Shown piece after piece: positions 1 through 5,196 of a stretch of DNA of 7,960 nucleotides (the first letter of the stretch is position 1; each line of letters starts with the position of its first letter). The notes under the pieces were generated by a model. That model saw nothing but the letters and a program-made list of their open reading frames with translations. It was not told the origin of the DNA and ran no database searches. The translations under genes and the position numbers were made by a program. Source of the DNA: an uncultured Eubacteriales bacterium (GTDB taxonomy: Bacteria > Bacillota > Clostridia > Lachnospirales > Anaerotignaceae); NCBI GenBank assembly GCA_902406135.1, contig CABPCX010000069.1:1-7960 (forward strand), in the 5' to 3' direction.

Positions 1-291
1 CCCTGCCGCAAGTATAAGGTCTGCGTTTATTTCACGGGCAGCCTTGCAGCCTTCATAGAGTTTTTCAACGGTGGGGTTTGGCATAACACCGGGTATTTCG
101 CGGACTTTTTTTCCTGCCGCCTCAAGAATGGCAGTAATTTTATCATAAAGTCCGGATTTCTTTATGGAACCTCCTCCGTAAACAAAGAGCACGTTTTCTC
201 CGTATTTTTTAAGTTCCTCCTGTAAATAATCAAGGGAATCCTTTCCGAAATAAAGTCTTGTGGGGTTACAGTACATAAAATTTCCAAGCAT
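1..291 (-). CDS. Iron-containing alcohol dehydrogenase, N-terminal part (cut by window edge)
   Basis: This is the first 97 residues of a group III (iron-dependent) alcohol dehydrogenase, the family of NAD(P)H-dependent butanol dehydrogenases BdhA/YugJ (normally about 385-400 aa). The reading frame is open to the window edge, so the rest lies outside. Seen directly: the opening FMYCNPTRLYFGK, the YGGGSIKKSG nucleotide-binding loop at residues 38-47, and PGVMPNPT at 67-74 followed by a helix ending in LILAAG, where the family's GGGS cofactor loop would follow. The metal-binding Asp/His residues lie in the missing part. By family, it should interconvert an aldehyde and an alcohol in the cytoplasm. 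The ATG is preceded by AAAGGAG and follows the stop of the 80-aa gene by 2 nt, so it is the last visible gene of a three-gene operon. Confidence 0.9.
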   Translation of the reverse strand, partial: MLGNFMYCNPTRLYFGKDSLDYLQEELKKYGENVLFVYGGGSIKKSGLYDKITAILEAAGKKVREIPGVMPNPTVEKLYEGCKAAREINADLILAAG

Positions 292-293
292 AT

Positions 294-536
294 TTATTCT
301 CCTTTCATGGAACGGTTTTTTCTTTTTATCTGGCATATAAGGTAATCAAGGCAGTCTATCCTTTTCTGGCACAGATGGAGCGTATCTAAAAGATATGAGC
401 GGTGTTTTTCCAAAATACAAAGTTCATCTTTGATATCGCCGCCTTTCATACTGTTTAAAAACATACGTACAGTCTGACGGTCACAGCCTGCGTCAATAAG
501 ATTTTGGATAACTGCGTCTTCAATGCTGTTATCCAT
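294..536 (-). CDS. Small conserved-type protein of unknown function (80 aa)
   Basis: An 80-residue acidic/basic helical protein without signal peptide or membrane segment. It opens with MDNSIEDAVIQNLIDAGCD, continues with a predicted helical region (VRMFLNSMKGGDIKDE) and has a second half rich in Leu, His and Arg ending HLCQKRIDCLDYLICQIKR. The pattern of an AGCD turn, then an LEKHRSYLLD helix, then IDCLDYL resembles short hypothetical proteins I associate with clostridial redox gene clusters; this is recollection, not a search. Three cysteines in the C-terminal half (in HLCQ, DCLD, LICQ) could bind metal or form disulphides, which is only a guess. It sits 3 nt after the lipoprotein stop and 2 nt before the dehydrogenase start. 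Its GAAAGGAT ribosome binding site overlaps the upstream stop, which indicates translational coupling. Confidence 0.8.
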   Translation of the reverse strand: MDNSIEDAVIQNLIDAGCDRQTVRMFLNSMKGGDIKDELCILEKHRSYLLDTLHLCQKRIDCLDYLICQIKRKNRSMKGE

Positions 537-539
537 GGC

Positions 540-1067
540 TTATCCTTTCGTAAATGTGACGCTTACACTTCCGTTTCTGACGGCTTCATACAGTCCGTCG
601 GGGTTTTCTATCTTTCCGAGACTTGTATAGCTGTATCCGGTAGAAAAGGTATCATAAAACAAAACTATACAGTCGCTTCCGAAAAGCATAATATCTCCGC
701 TGTTGATGGTATTTGGCTTAAATGTATCCTGCGGGAGGGATTCGTCGAGATAACAGTATTTTTCGTTTCCGTTTAATTCGTTCATTTCAAGGTCCAGGGG
801 GAGCATATCATAAAATTTATCCGCGGTTTCGTTATCATACAGTACCGCCGAAAAAGACTGGTCTCCCACTGTAACGGTTATGTTTTTCATATTTTCGGAC
901 TCCTTTTGTTCTTCTGAAGACGTGGTTTCTGTTTCATCCGCCTCATAAGTGACAGACTGGGCTGTTTCATTGGTCTGATTGTCCCGGCTGTTTTGAACCG
1001 CACCGGAACATCCCGTGCCGGCCTGCATAAGAGATGAAGCCAGTAAAATTGTAAATAATCGTCTCAT
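540..1067 (-). CDS. Lipoprotein with C-terminal cyclophilin-like domain
   Basis: A 175-aa protein with an N-terminal export signal (MRRLFTILLASSLMQAG, cysteine at residue 20 as lipidation site). The lipobox GTGC is imperfect because -3 is Gly rather than Leu. Residues 21-59 are a low-complexity Ser/Thr/Glu/Gln linker typical of surface lipoproteins. Residues 60-175 match the bacterial cyclophilin-like fold family by pattern: ITVTVGDQSFSAVLYDNETA, LDLEMNELNGNEKYCYLDE, GDIMLFGSDCIVLFYDTFSTGYSYTSLG and a C-terminal VSVTFTK strand. No enzymatic activity is established for this family, so prolyl isomerase activity should not be assumed. The ATG has an AAGGAGG site at 1072-1080 and follows the promoter at 1095-1123. 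An internal ATG at 888-890, with its own AAAAGGAG, would give the bare domain. It is the first gene of the leftward operon, divergent from the LysR gene. Confidence 0.85.
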   Translation of the reverse strand: MRRLFTILLASSLMQAGTGCSGAVQNSRDNQTNETAQSVTYEADETETTSSEEQKESENMKNITVTVGDQSFSAVLYDNETADKFYDMLPLDLEMNELNGNEKYCYLDESLPQDTFKPNTINSGDIMLFGSDCIVLFYDTFSTGYSYTSLGKIENPDGLYEAVRNGSVSVTFTKG

Positions 1068-1094
1068 GGATTTCCTCCTTTCGCTTATGTAAAT

Positions 1095-1123
1095 ATTATA
1101 TAATCCATTATCCTCAATAACAA
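1095..1123 (-). promoter_or_regulatory. Sigma-A-type promoter for the lipoprotein/ADH operon
   Basis: Read on the minus strand: -35 TTGTTA (1118-1123), a 17-nt spacer, and a perfect -10 TATAAT (1095-1100). Transcription would start near 1088, giving a leader of about 21 nt with the AAGGAGG site in it. The LysR-type inverted repeat at 1146-1162 is centred about 66 bp upstream of this start. Confidence 0.65.
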
Positions 1124-1145
1124 ATATCTATATCAAATAGCTGTC

Positions 1146-1162
1146 TATGCTTGTTAAGCATA
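1146..1162. promoter_or_regulatory. Candidate LysR-family operator (perfect inverted repeat)
   Basis: TATGCTT-gtt-AAGCATA is a perfect 7-bp inverted repeat with a 3-bp centre, and it contains the LysR-family T-N11-A pattern (T1148, A1160). It lies between two divergent promoters. Its centre is about -66 relative to the predicted start of the leftward operon, the usual place of a LysR recognition site. It overlaps the -35 of the regulator's own promoter, so it would suit activation of the operon and autorepression. The site is seen directly; the protein-site pairing is inferred from position. Confidence 0.6.
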
Positions 1163-1179
1163 TTAAAATGTAATATACT
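1151..1179 (+). promoter_or_regulatory. Candidate promoter of the LysR-type regulator gene
   Basis: -35 TTGTTA (1151-1156), a 17-nt spacer, and -10 TATACT (1174-1179). The predicted start near 1186 falls at the edge of the ribosome binding site, so the leader would be unusually short (about 15 nt). That weakens the call. The -35 lies inside the inverted repeat at 1146-1162. Confidence 0.4.
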
Positions 1180-1200
1180 TATTTAAAAGGAGAGATGATA

Positions 1201-2079
1201 ATGGAACTTCGTGTTTTAAGATATTTTCTTGCGGTGGCAAGGGAGGAAACCATATCGGGAGCGGCAAAGTATCTGCATTTGTCGCAGCCGTCCCTGTCAA
1301 GACAGCTTATGGATTTGGAAAAGGAACTGGGCAAGGAGCTGTTTATAAGAGGAAACCGCCGAATAACCCTTACTGAGGACGGCGAGCTTTTAAGAAAAAG
1401 GGCCAGTGAAATAATAATGCTTGTGGAAAAGACCGAAAGTGAATTAAGGGACACCCAGGAAGTAATAAGCGGAGATATACATATAGGCGGAGGGGAAACC
1501 TACGCCATGAGACTGATTGCAAAAACAGCCAAGGAACTGCAGAAAACCTATCCCGACATACGCTACCACCTTTACAGCGGAAACGGCGATGACGTAATGG
1601 AAAAGCTGGATAAGGGACTTTTGGATTTCGGGCTTATGATAGAGCCCTTTGACAAGAAAAAATATGACTACATAAAACTGCCCATAATGGATACATGGGG
1701 ACTGCTTATGCCAAAGGACAGCCCGCTGGCAGCCAAAGACGAGCTTTCTCCCGAGGACATAAGGGACCTTCCTCTTATCGTATCAAGACAGACCATGATG
1801 CTTTATGAGCTGTCGGGATGGATGGGAAAGCCCATGGACGAATGGAATATAGCGGGCACCTATAATCTTATTTTCAATGCATCCCTTATGGTTGCCGAGG
1901 GTGTAGGATATGCCCTGTGTATCGACAGGCTTGTAAATACCTATGAAAACAGCAGTGTATGTTTCAGACCGTTTACTCCAAGGCAGGAGGTAGGCATAGA
2001 CATAGTGTGGAAAAAGTATCAGGTATTCTCAAAGGCGGCGGAAAAGTTTTTGGAGAGAATACAGCAGGTGAAGGACTGA
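1201..2079 (+). CDS. LysR-type transcriptional regulator
   Basis: A 292-aa LysR-family regulator of normal family length. Residues 1-60 form the winged helix-turn-helix, with MELRVLRYFLAVAREE followed by the recognition segment SGAAKYLHLSQPSLSRQLMDLE (about 19-40) and the wing RRITLTEDGELL. A linker helix follows, then a substrate-binding domain from about residue 91 (SGDIHIGGGE) to the end, which binds an unidentified effector. The ATG at 1201 is preferred over the in-frame ATG at 1195: the AAAAGGAG at 1185-1192 lies 8 nt from the former and only 2 nt from the latter, and LysR proteins typically begin MELR. It is divergent from the lipoprotein/ADH operon, which it probably controls. The last 39 bp of identical sequence recur at 4719-4757, so the 3' end of this gene appears to have been replaced by an inserted element (end now QQVKD rather than QQVNN). 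Confidence 0.93.
   Translation: MELRVLRYFLAVAREETISGAAKYLHLSQPSLSRQLMDLEKELGKELFIRGNRRITLTEDGELLRKRASEIIMLVEKTESELRDTQEVISGDIHIGGGETYAMRLIAKTAKELQKTYPDIRYHLYSGNGDDVMEKLDKGLLDFGLMIEPFDKKKYDYIKLPIMDTWGLLMPKDSPLAAKDELSPEDIRDLPLIVSRQTMMLYELSGWMGKPMDEWNIAGTYNLIFNASLMVAEGVGYALCIDRLVNTYENSSVCFRPFTPRQEVGIDIVWKKYQVFSKAAEKFLERIQQVKD
2031..2069 (+). repeat. 39-bp direct repeat, left copy (candidate attL)
   Basis: Identical over 39 bp to 4719-4757. The following 11 bp match at 8 positions, including the TGAC of the stop codon, so 47 of 50 positions agree before the copies diverge. It encodes the C-terminal end of the LysR protein. Confidence 0.9.
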
Positions 2080-2314
2080 CGAAGAGAAAGATATAGAGAT
2101 GGGAGAAAACTATAAAACCTGTATTTATTAAGAAGGGAGCTGTAAGACAGGCGTTTCTGTAAATAGGACTTTTTTAGCACACAACTTCGCAACGCAAAGG
2201 GTAGTGTACTATACACGTTGCTTTATGAATACTCTCCTAAAAATTGGAATTTGTGGGAAAACCATAAAATGTTTTCCCACACTGATTTCTAATTGCTAAA
2301 AAATGGTTAGTAAC
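2080..2314. other. Noncoding left end of the island
   Basis: No gene is supported here; it separates the LysR gene from the convergent zinc-ribbon operon. It contains a short inverted repeat ACAG-N6-CTGT (2147-2160), a 6-bp inverted repeat GCAACG/CGTTGC (2189-2194 and 2216-2221) enclosing TGTA-cta-TACA (2205-2215), and the long hairpin at 2252-2281. The nested repeats could be recombinase-arm or RNA structures, but their role is unknown. Confidence 0.5.
2252..2281 (-). terminator. Strong hairpin, probable terminator of the zinc-ribbon operon
   Basis: A perfect 11-bp inverted repeat, TGTGGGAAAAC / GTTTTCCCACA, with an 8-nt loop, 33 nt past the stop of the 421-aa gene. On the minus strand it is followed after a short gap by a run of five T (AATTCCAATTTTT), a weaker than usual intrinsic terminator. 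On the plus strand no T-run follows, so termination of LysR transcripts is less likely. Confidence 0.6.
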
Positions 2315-3580
2315 TTATTCTTGTATATTCCCTGCTGCAATTTGAGATACTAAGTCAGCCGTTGATACGTATCCATTATCAGCGATAACTTCACCATCAA
2401 ATATTGCATATATGATTTCGCTTGTGTCCGCGGCATAGATGAAAGTAAAATCGCTTCTGACTTCTGCACCAAAGGAATTTTGTGCGTCAACATAAGATTG
2501 AACCGCTACATAAAATGGATTAGAGCCAATTGCCCATTCGGTTATGTTTGGGAAGTCCGCTGATTTAGGAGCTTTTAATAGAGATTTTACGGCTTCTTGT
2601 GTCCAATATTGATAATTTGATTGTTCGCTAATATTTAAAGGCAGATACCATTCTTCATAGTACATCATTTCGTATGTAACTTGCAGAAAGCCAAAATTGT
2701 CATTATCTATCAAGTTAATCCAAAAATCGTCAACTATATCAGAGGGACAACGATAGCGTAATGCTACCCCTGTATCTGCTATCACAGTGCTATTTTCACC
2801 TTTTTCAATACCGAAATTTTCTAAAATGCTTTCTTTGCCAGTATATTTATAATCGTCTTTGTATGAAGTAAATCTTATAACTTTGTTGTTTACTAATTCG
2901 AATGACACTTCCCCTAATGTTTCATTATTATTGTAATCATAACATATACAAGGAATTTCAAATTCACCAACGCAGGTACTATTACTAATACTGTCTGGAT
3001 CACCAAGTAAAGCAACCAATTCTTCACCAGTAATATTTGCAAATTGTTCAACGTCACAGATGACATTTGCATTATCATACAGAGTACTTTCTCCTTGCTG
3101 GAGGTTGCTGTCAGTCGTATTATCTGTGGAATTGTTTAGTGAATCATCCATTTCAACTTGAGTTCCAATTATTATACATAATGCAAATGAAAGTATCACA
3201 CAGATGATTACAAATGTTGACTTATTCAAGCCAGTTTGTTTACCCAGTAGGTGAGGATTGTCTTTAGGGGACTTTGACAGAACAAAGAACATAAATGACA
3301 ATACACCAAAAAAACCAGTCATTGAAATTATGAAAGGGTCAGAGAGCGACATTAGAGCATAGATTATTGCAAATACAGCACAAATAATGGCGAGAATTTT
3401 CATTCCCTTACGTGGCATATCTGATTGAAATTTAACAACATCCTTTTTATTTTCCTGTATGTTTTCTTGTACCCTGACGGTGGAGTTAGCAGTTGACGGA
3501 TCCGCAGCTCTAGTCCCACATTTTTGGCAAAAAAGCATATCATCATCCATGGGATTTCCGCACTTGTAGCAATACTTCAT
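2315..3580 (-). CDS. Zinc-ribbon membrane protein with extracytoplasmic C-terminal domain
   Basis: A 421-aa protein of unknown function. The N-terminus is a zinc ribbon with two CxxC knuckles (C4, C7, C18, C21; MKYCYKCGN, FCQKCG). A polar linker leads to three hydrophobic segments at about 60-79, 82-102 and 122-140. Residues 141-165 are an Asn/Thr/Ser-rich spacer, and the rest (about 165-421) should lie outside the membrane, though with three segments topology is uncertain. Its tail (AVKSLLKAPKSADFP, then SYVDAQNSFGAEVRSDFTF) resembles a C-terminal module seen in other Firmicutes zinc-ribbon proteins; this is from memory. The ATG at 3580 has AAGGAGATGA just upstream and lies 14 nt after the stop of the XRE/zinc-ribbon gene, so the two form an operon. 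The gene is visibly AT-rich with many AAT/TAT codons, unlike the flanking chromosome. A membrane sensor or envelope-stress protein paired with the regulator is a possibility, not shown. Confidence 0.8.
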   Translation of the reverse strand: MKYCYKCGNPMDDDMLFCQKCGTRAADPSTANSTVRVQENIQENKKDVVKFQSDMPRKGMKILAIICAVFAIIYALMSLSDPFIISMTGFFGVLSFMFFVLSKSPKDNPHLLGKQTGLNKSTFVIICVILSFALCIIIGTQVEMDDSLNNSTDNTTDSNLQQGESTLYDNANVICDVEQFANITGEELVALLGDPDSISNSTCVGEFEIPCICYDYNNNETLGEVSFELVNNKVIRFTSYKDDYKYTGKESILENFGIEKGENSTVIADTGVALRYRCPSDIVDDFWINLIDNDNFGFLQVTYEMMYYEEWYLPLNISEQSNYQYWTQEAVKSLLKAPKSADFPNITEWAIGSNPFYVAVQSYVDAQNSFGAEVRSDFTFIYAADTSEIIYAIFDGEVIADNGYVSTADLVSQIAAGNIQE

Positions 3581-3594
3581 TTTCTATCATCTCC

Positions 3595-4314
3595 TTATCT
3601 TTTAAATTTGTAGCCGCATTTCATGCAAGTAATGACCACTTTGCCGGAGCCAATATTTCCTGCTATAAGCCCAAGCGGACCGAAAAGTGAGGCTCCAATA
3701 ATACCTTTTCCAATGCCGTATCCTTTCTTATTGCCAGATAATGATGTTGAACCGCACCTAGGACATTTCATCATTTTATCATATTGCTCTTGCTGGAGTT
3801 GAAGTTGTTGACGCTGATGTTCTGTTTGACGCTGTGTTTCTTCCAATTCTTTCTGTTGAATATGTAACGCTTGCTGATGCATTTGCAAATCTGCTTTATA
3901 GTATGCCAAATCCATGTCTGTTTTTGTTAGGGATCCAGTCTCTGGTTTGTTTGCTACAAACATAGTGAATGGATTTCCGCAATAGCCACAAAACGCGCTA
4001 TCTGCACGATTTTCTTTTCCGCATTTCGTGCAGAACATAATATTTAACTTGGTTGTTTCAGAATCTGTTTCTACGATCTTTGCTTCGCCTGTTATCTTAT
4101 TTTCATCTCCTACAGAAAGATCGTCTTTTAATAGCTGATCGATGGACACATCGAAAATGCTACTGATAAGAATGAGTTTATTTGATTCTGGCAAAGTCTG
4201 TTGTGATTCCCATTTTGAAACAGATTGCCTTGAAACATCAAGCATTTCTGCAAGTTTTTCCTGCGACAGCCCTTTTTGCTTTCTAAGCCATAACAGTTTT
4301 TCTGAAAATGTCAT
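3595..4314 (-). CDS. XRE-family HTH regulator with coiled coil and two zinc ribbons
   Basis: A 239-aa protein built as: Cro/C1 helix-turn-helix at about residues 1-62 (MTFSEKLLWLRKQKGLSQEKLAEML, SRQSVSKWESQQTLPE, FDVSIDQLL); a first zinc ribbon (C95, C98, C109, C112); a Gln-rich probable coiled coil at about 138-182; and a second zinc ribbon (C184, C187, C230, C233) interrupted by a Gly-rich hydrophobic loop (GKGIIGASLFGPLGLIAGN). The HTH implies DNA binding and the coiled coil implies oligomers. The ligand is unknown. I chose the ATG at 4314 because GGGGGTG lies 7 nt upstream and XRE proteins start this way; the open frame extends 30 codons further without similarity or a good site. It is the first gene of the island operon. 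The GGTTGC repeats upstream are candidate autoregulatory sites. Confidence 0.85.
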   Translation of the reverse strand: MTFSEKLLWLRKQKGLSQEKLAEMLDVSRQSVSKWESQQTLPESNKLILISSIFDVSIDQLLKDDLSVGDENKITGEAKIVETDSETTKLNIMFCTKCGKENRADSAFCGYCGNPFTMFVANKPETGSLTKTDMDLAYYKADLQMHQQALHIQQKELEETQRQTEHQRQQLQLQQEQYDKMMKCPRCGSTSLSGNKKGYGIGKGIIGASLFGPLGLIAGNIGSGKVVITCMKCGYKFKR

Positions 4315-4339
4315 GTACTTACACCCCCTGTTATTAAAA

Positions 4340-4372
4340 ATTATACTATTTTTTGGTTGCATACAAGCAACC
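4340..4372 (-). promoter_or_regulatory. Promoter of the zinc-ribbon operon with overlapping inverted repeat
   Basis: On the minus strand a perfect -10 TATAAT lies at 4340-4345. The -35 is weak: TTGCTT at 4365-4370 would have a 19-nt spacer and TTGTAT at 4361-4366 a 15-nt spacer. A perfect inverted repeat GGTTGC-N6-GCAACC (4355-4372) covers the -35 zone, where a bound regulator would block transcription. Two more GGTTGCA copies occur upstream (4398-4404, 4426-4432). Confidence 0.55.
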
Positions 4373-4431
4373 ATCTTTGATATTTTGGTATACAAAGGTT
4401 GCACGCTTATTTTTTCGCAATCTTTGGTTGC

Positions 4432-4469
4432 ATTAAATAAGCTATAATATATATTATAGCTTATTTAAT
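4432..4469. repeat. Perfect 38-bp AT-rich palindrome
   Basis: Two 19-bp arms meet without spacer at 4450/4451. The left arm runs ATTAAATAAGCTATAATAT and every base pairs with the right arm. Only the two GC steps (4441-4442, 4459-4460) are not A/T. It lies inside the island upstream of the regulator promoter. It could be a cruciform, a binding site, a bidirectional terminator or an element-specific DNA site; none of these is established. Confidence 0.9.
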
Positions 4470-4686
4470 ACATTACTTACAATAGTTATACTACCATTGT
4501 TTGGAAGTGTATTAGTAAAAGAATTACCTGTTGCATAGAATGGAAATCGATGTCACCATACTTGTTAACAGACATTATTAATATGAGAATATCTTTTGGA
4601 CATTGTTGGCATTTGGCTATACTTCTTAGTAAAGGTAGAAAACGAGAAGATGAAATATATTTCAATGCTTTTTTGGAGGTGTACTT
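4470..4686. other. Noncoding right end of the island
   Basis: With the promoter region and palindrome this makes about 370 bases (4315-4686) without a supported gene. Several short overlapping open frames exist on both strands, but they have no ribosome binding site, domain or plausible composition. No recombinase remnant could be recognised. Confidence 0.5.
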
Positions 4687-4767
4687 ATGTCGATTTATCT
4701 GCAGGATATATTTTTTCAAAAGGCGGCGGAAAAGTTTTTGGAGAGAATACAGCAGGTAAATAACTGA
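4687..4767 (+). pseudogene. Hybrid 26-aa ORF ending in the displaced LysR 3' end
   Basis: ATG at 4687 has a good GGAGGTG site about 6 nt upstream and encodes MSIYLQDIFFQ fused in frame to KAAEKFLERIQQVNN and a stop. The second part is the LysR C-terminus. The simplest reading is that the displaced chromosomal end of the LysR gene has been joined to island DNA, giving a fusion without obvious function. The quality of the ribosome binding site leaves open that a small peptide is made. It could also be the tail of a decayed LysR paralogue. Confidence 0.5.
4719..4757 (+). repeat. 39-bp direct repeat, right copy (candidate attR)
   Basis: Identical to 2031-2069 over 39 bp. It is followed by AAATAACTGAC, against GAAGGACTGAC in the left copy. 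It borders the higher-GC DNA that leads to spoIIID, so it is probably the original chromosomal end of the LysR gene. Confidence 0.9.
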
Positions 4768-4809
4768 CATAAAGCCCGGCACAGGTTCGGGAAGGAGCCT
4801 TAAAATACG

Positions 4810-4838
4810 GTATTTTTCATAAAGGAAAGGCATATAGA
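4810..4838 (+). promoter_or_regulatory. Candidate sigma-E-type promoter of spoIIID
   Basis: GTATTTT (4810-4816), a 14-nt spacer, then CATATAGA (4831-4838) resembles the sporulation sigma-E pattern (GTATATT-like -35, CATACA-like -10). spoIIID is a known sigma-E target in the mother cell of Bacillus. Sequence match and context agree, but the match is not perfect. Confidence 0.5.
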
Positions 4839-4856
4839 TAAGCGAGAACAATTTAC

Positions 4857-4863
4857 AGGGGTG
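4857..4863 (+). promoter_or_regulatory. Ribosome binding site that decides the spoIIID start
   Basis: AGGGGTG lies 6 nt before the TTG at 4870. The GTG at 4861, an alternative in-frame start, is part of this site itself and therefore unlikely to be used. Confidence 0.6.
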
Positions 4864-4869
4864 CCTTTA

Positions 4870-5121
4870 TTGAAAAATCATATAGAGGAACGGGCAGTAG
4901 CCGTGGCAAATTTTATAGTCAGTTCAAATTCAACAGTCAGAGAAACAGCGAGGAGGTTTGGCATAAGCAAGTCCACTGTCCACAAGGACATAACGGACCG
5001 TGTGGAAAAAATAGACCCGGAGCTGGCGCGTTCCGTAAGGAAAGTGCTGGAGGTAAACAAGGCTGAAAGGCATATAAGGGGCGGACTGGCCACCAGGGAA
5101 AAATATCTCAGACGGAGATGA
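4870..5121 (+). CDS. spoIIID: Stage III sporulation transcriptional regulator SpoIIID
   Basis: An 83-aa DNA-binding protein, close to the roughly 90 aa usual for SpoIIID. The helix-turn-helix spans about residues 22-42 (TVRETARRFGISKSTVHKD), and the family signature RHIRGG..T..KY occurs at 67-80. The start MKNHIEER aligns with the known start of the Bacillus protein, which favours the TTG at 4870 over the GTG three codons earlier. By family it acts in the mother cell after engulfment, repressing or activating sigma-E genes and helping to make sigma-K. It is preceded by a sigma-E-like promoter and lies just past the right end of the island, so the island inserted between the LysR gene and this essential sporulation gene without cutting it. 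No clear terminator follows before the riboswitch promoter. Confidence 0.95.
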   Translation: MKNHIEERAVAVANFIVSSNSTVRETARRFGISKSTVHKDITDRVEKIDPELARSVRKVLEVNKAERHIRGGLATREKYLRRR

Positions 5122-5149
5122 TAAGGGGCATTGGGTCATATAAAATAAG

Positions 5150-5178
5150 TTGACAAAAAAATAGCTTTGGTATAAACT
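5150..5178 (+). promoter_or_regulatory. Promoter of the TPP-riboswitch operon
   Basis: A perfect -35 TTGACA (5150-5155) is followed by TAAACT (5173-5178) at a 17-nt spacing; TATAAA at 5171 would be a 15-nt spacing. The start would be near 5185, just ahead of the aptamer's first helix. Confidence 0.6.
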
Positions 5179-5196
5179 TTACTTAATTTAATAAAA

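Larger units (their letters stand above)
2031..4757. mobile_element. Putative integrated island at the 3' end of the LysR gene
   Basis: The segment is bounded by two perfect 39-bp direct repeats (2031-2069 and 4719-4757). The left copy is the real end of the LysR gene and the right copy encodes the same residues KAAEKFLERIQQV in frame, followed by NN and a stop. Between them the DNA is clearly AT-richer than the flanks: hand counts give 15 G+C in the row 2821-2880 against 31 in the row 5941-6000. The two genes inside run opposite to both neighbours. This is the classical footprint of a site-specific element that enters a gene's 3' end and restores the frame with its own copy. The repeat spacing is about 2.69 kb. 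No integrase, transposase or relaxase is visible, so it may be a remnant, or it may be moved in trans. A rival explanation is duplication and decay of a LysR paralogue. Confidence 0.65.

Noticed and set aside
2019..2216. 65-codon minus-strand frame
   Set aside because: It overlaps the LysR 3' end antisense and the hairpin-rich noncoding region, and has no ribosome binding site.
4315..4404. 30-codon N-terminal extension of the XRE/zinc-ribbon gene
   Set aside because: The extension overlaps the promoter and the GGTTGC repeats and has no family similarity. The ATG at 4314 has GGGGGTG ahead of it.
2080..4718. Integrase, transposase or toxin-antitoxin pair in the island
   Set aside because: I read all frames of the gene-free parts and the two genes and found no catalytic motif of these families. 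The XRE protein with its membrane partner does not match a known toxin-antitoxin pair.
4769..4798. CCCG/CGGG possible hairpin after the displaced LysR end
   Set aside because: The stem is only about 4 bp and no T-run follows, so a terminator cannot be supported.
4486..4851. 121-codon minus-strand frame and the overlapping 69-codon plus-strand frame at 4550-4759
   Set aside because: No ribosome binding site, domain or sensible composition. The minus frame runs across the right repeat and into the spoIIID upstream region, so it cannot be a single inherited gene.
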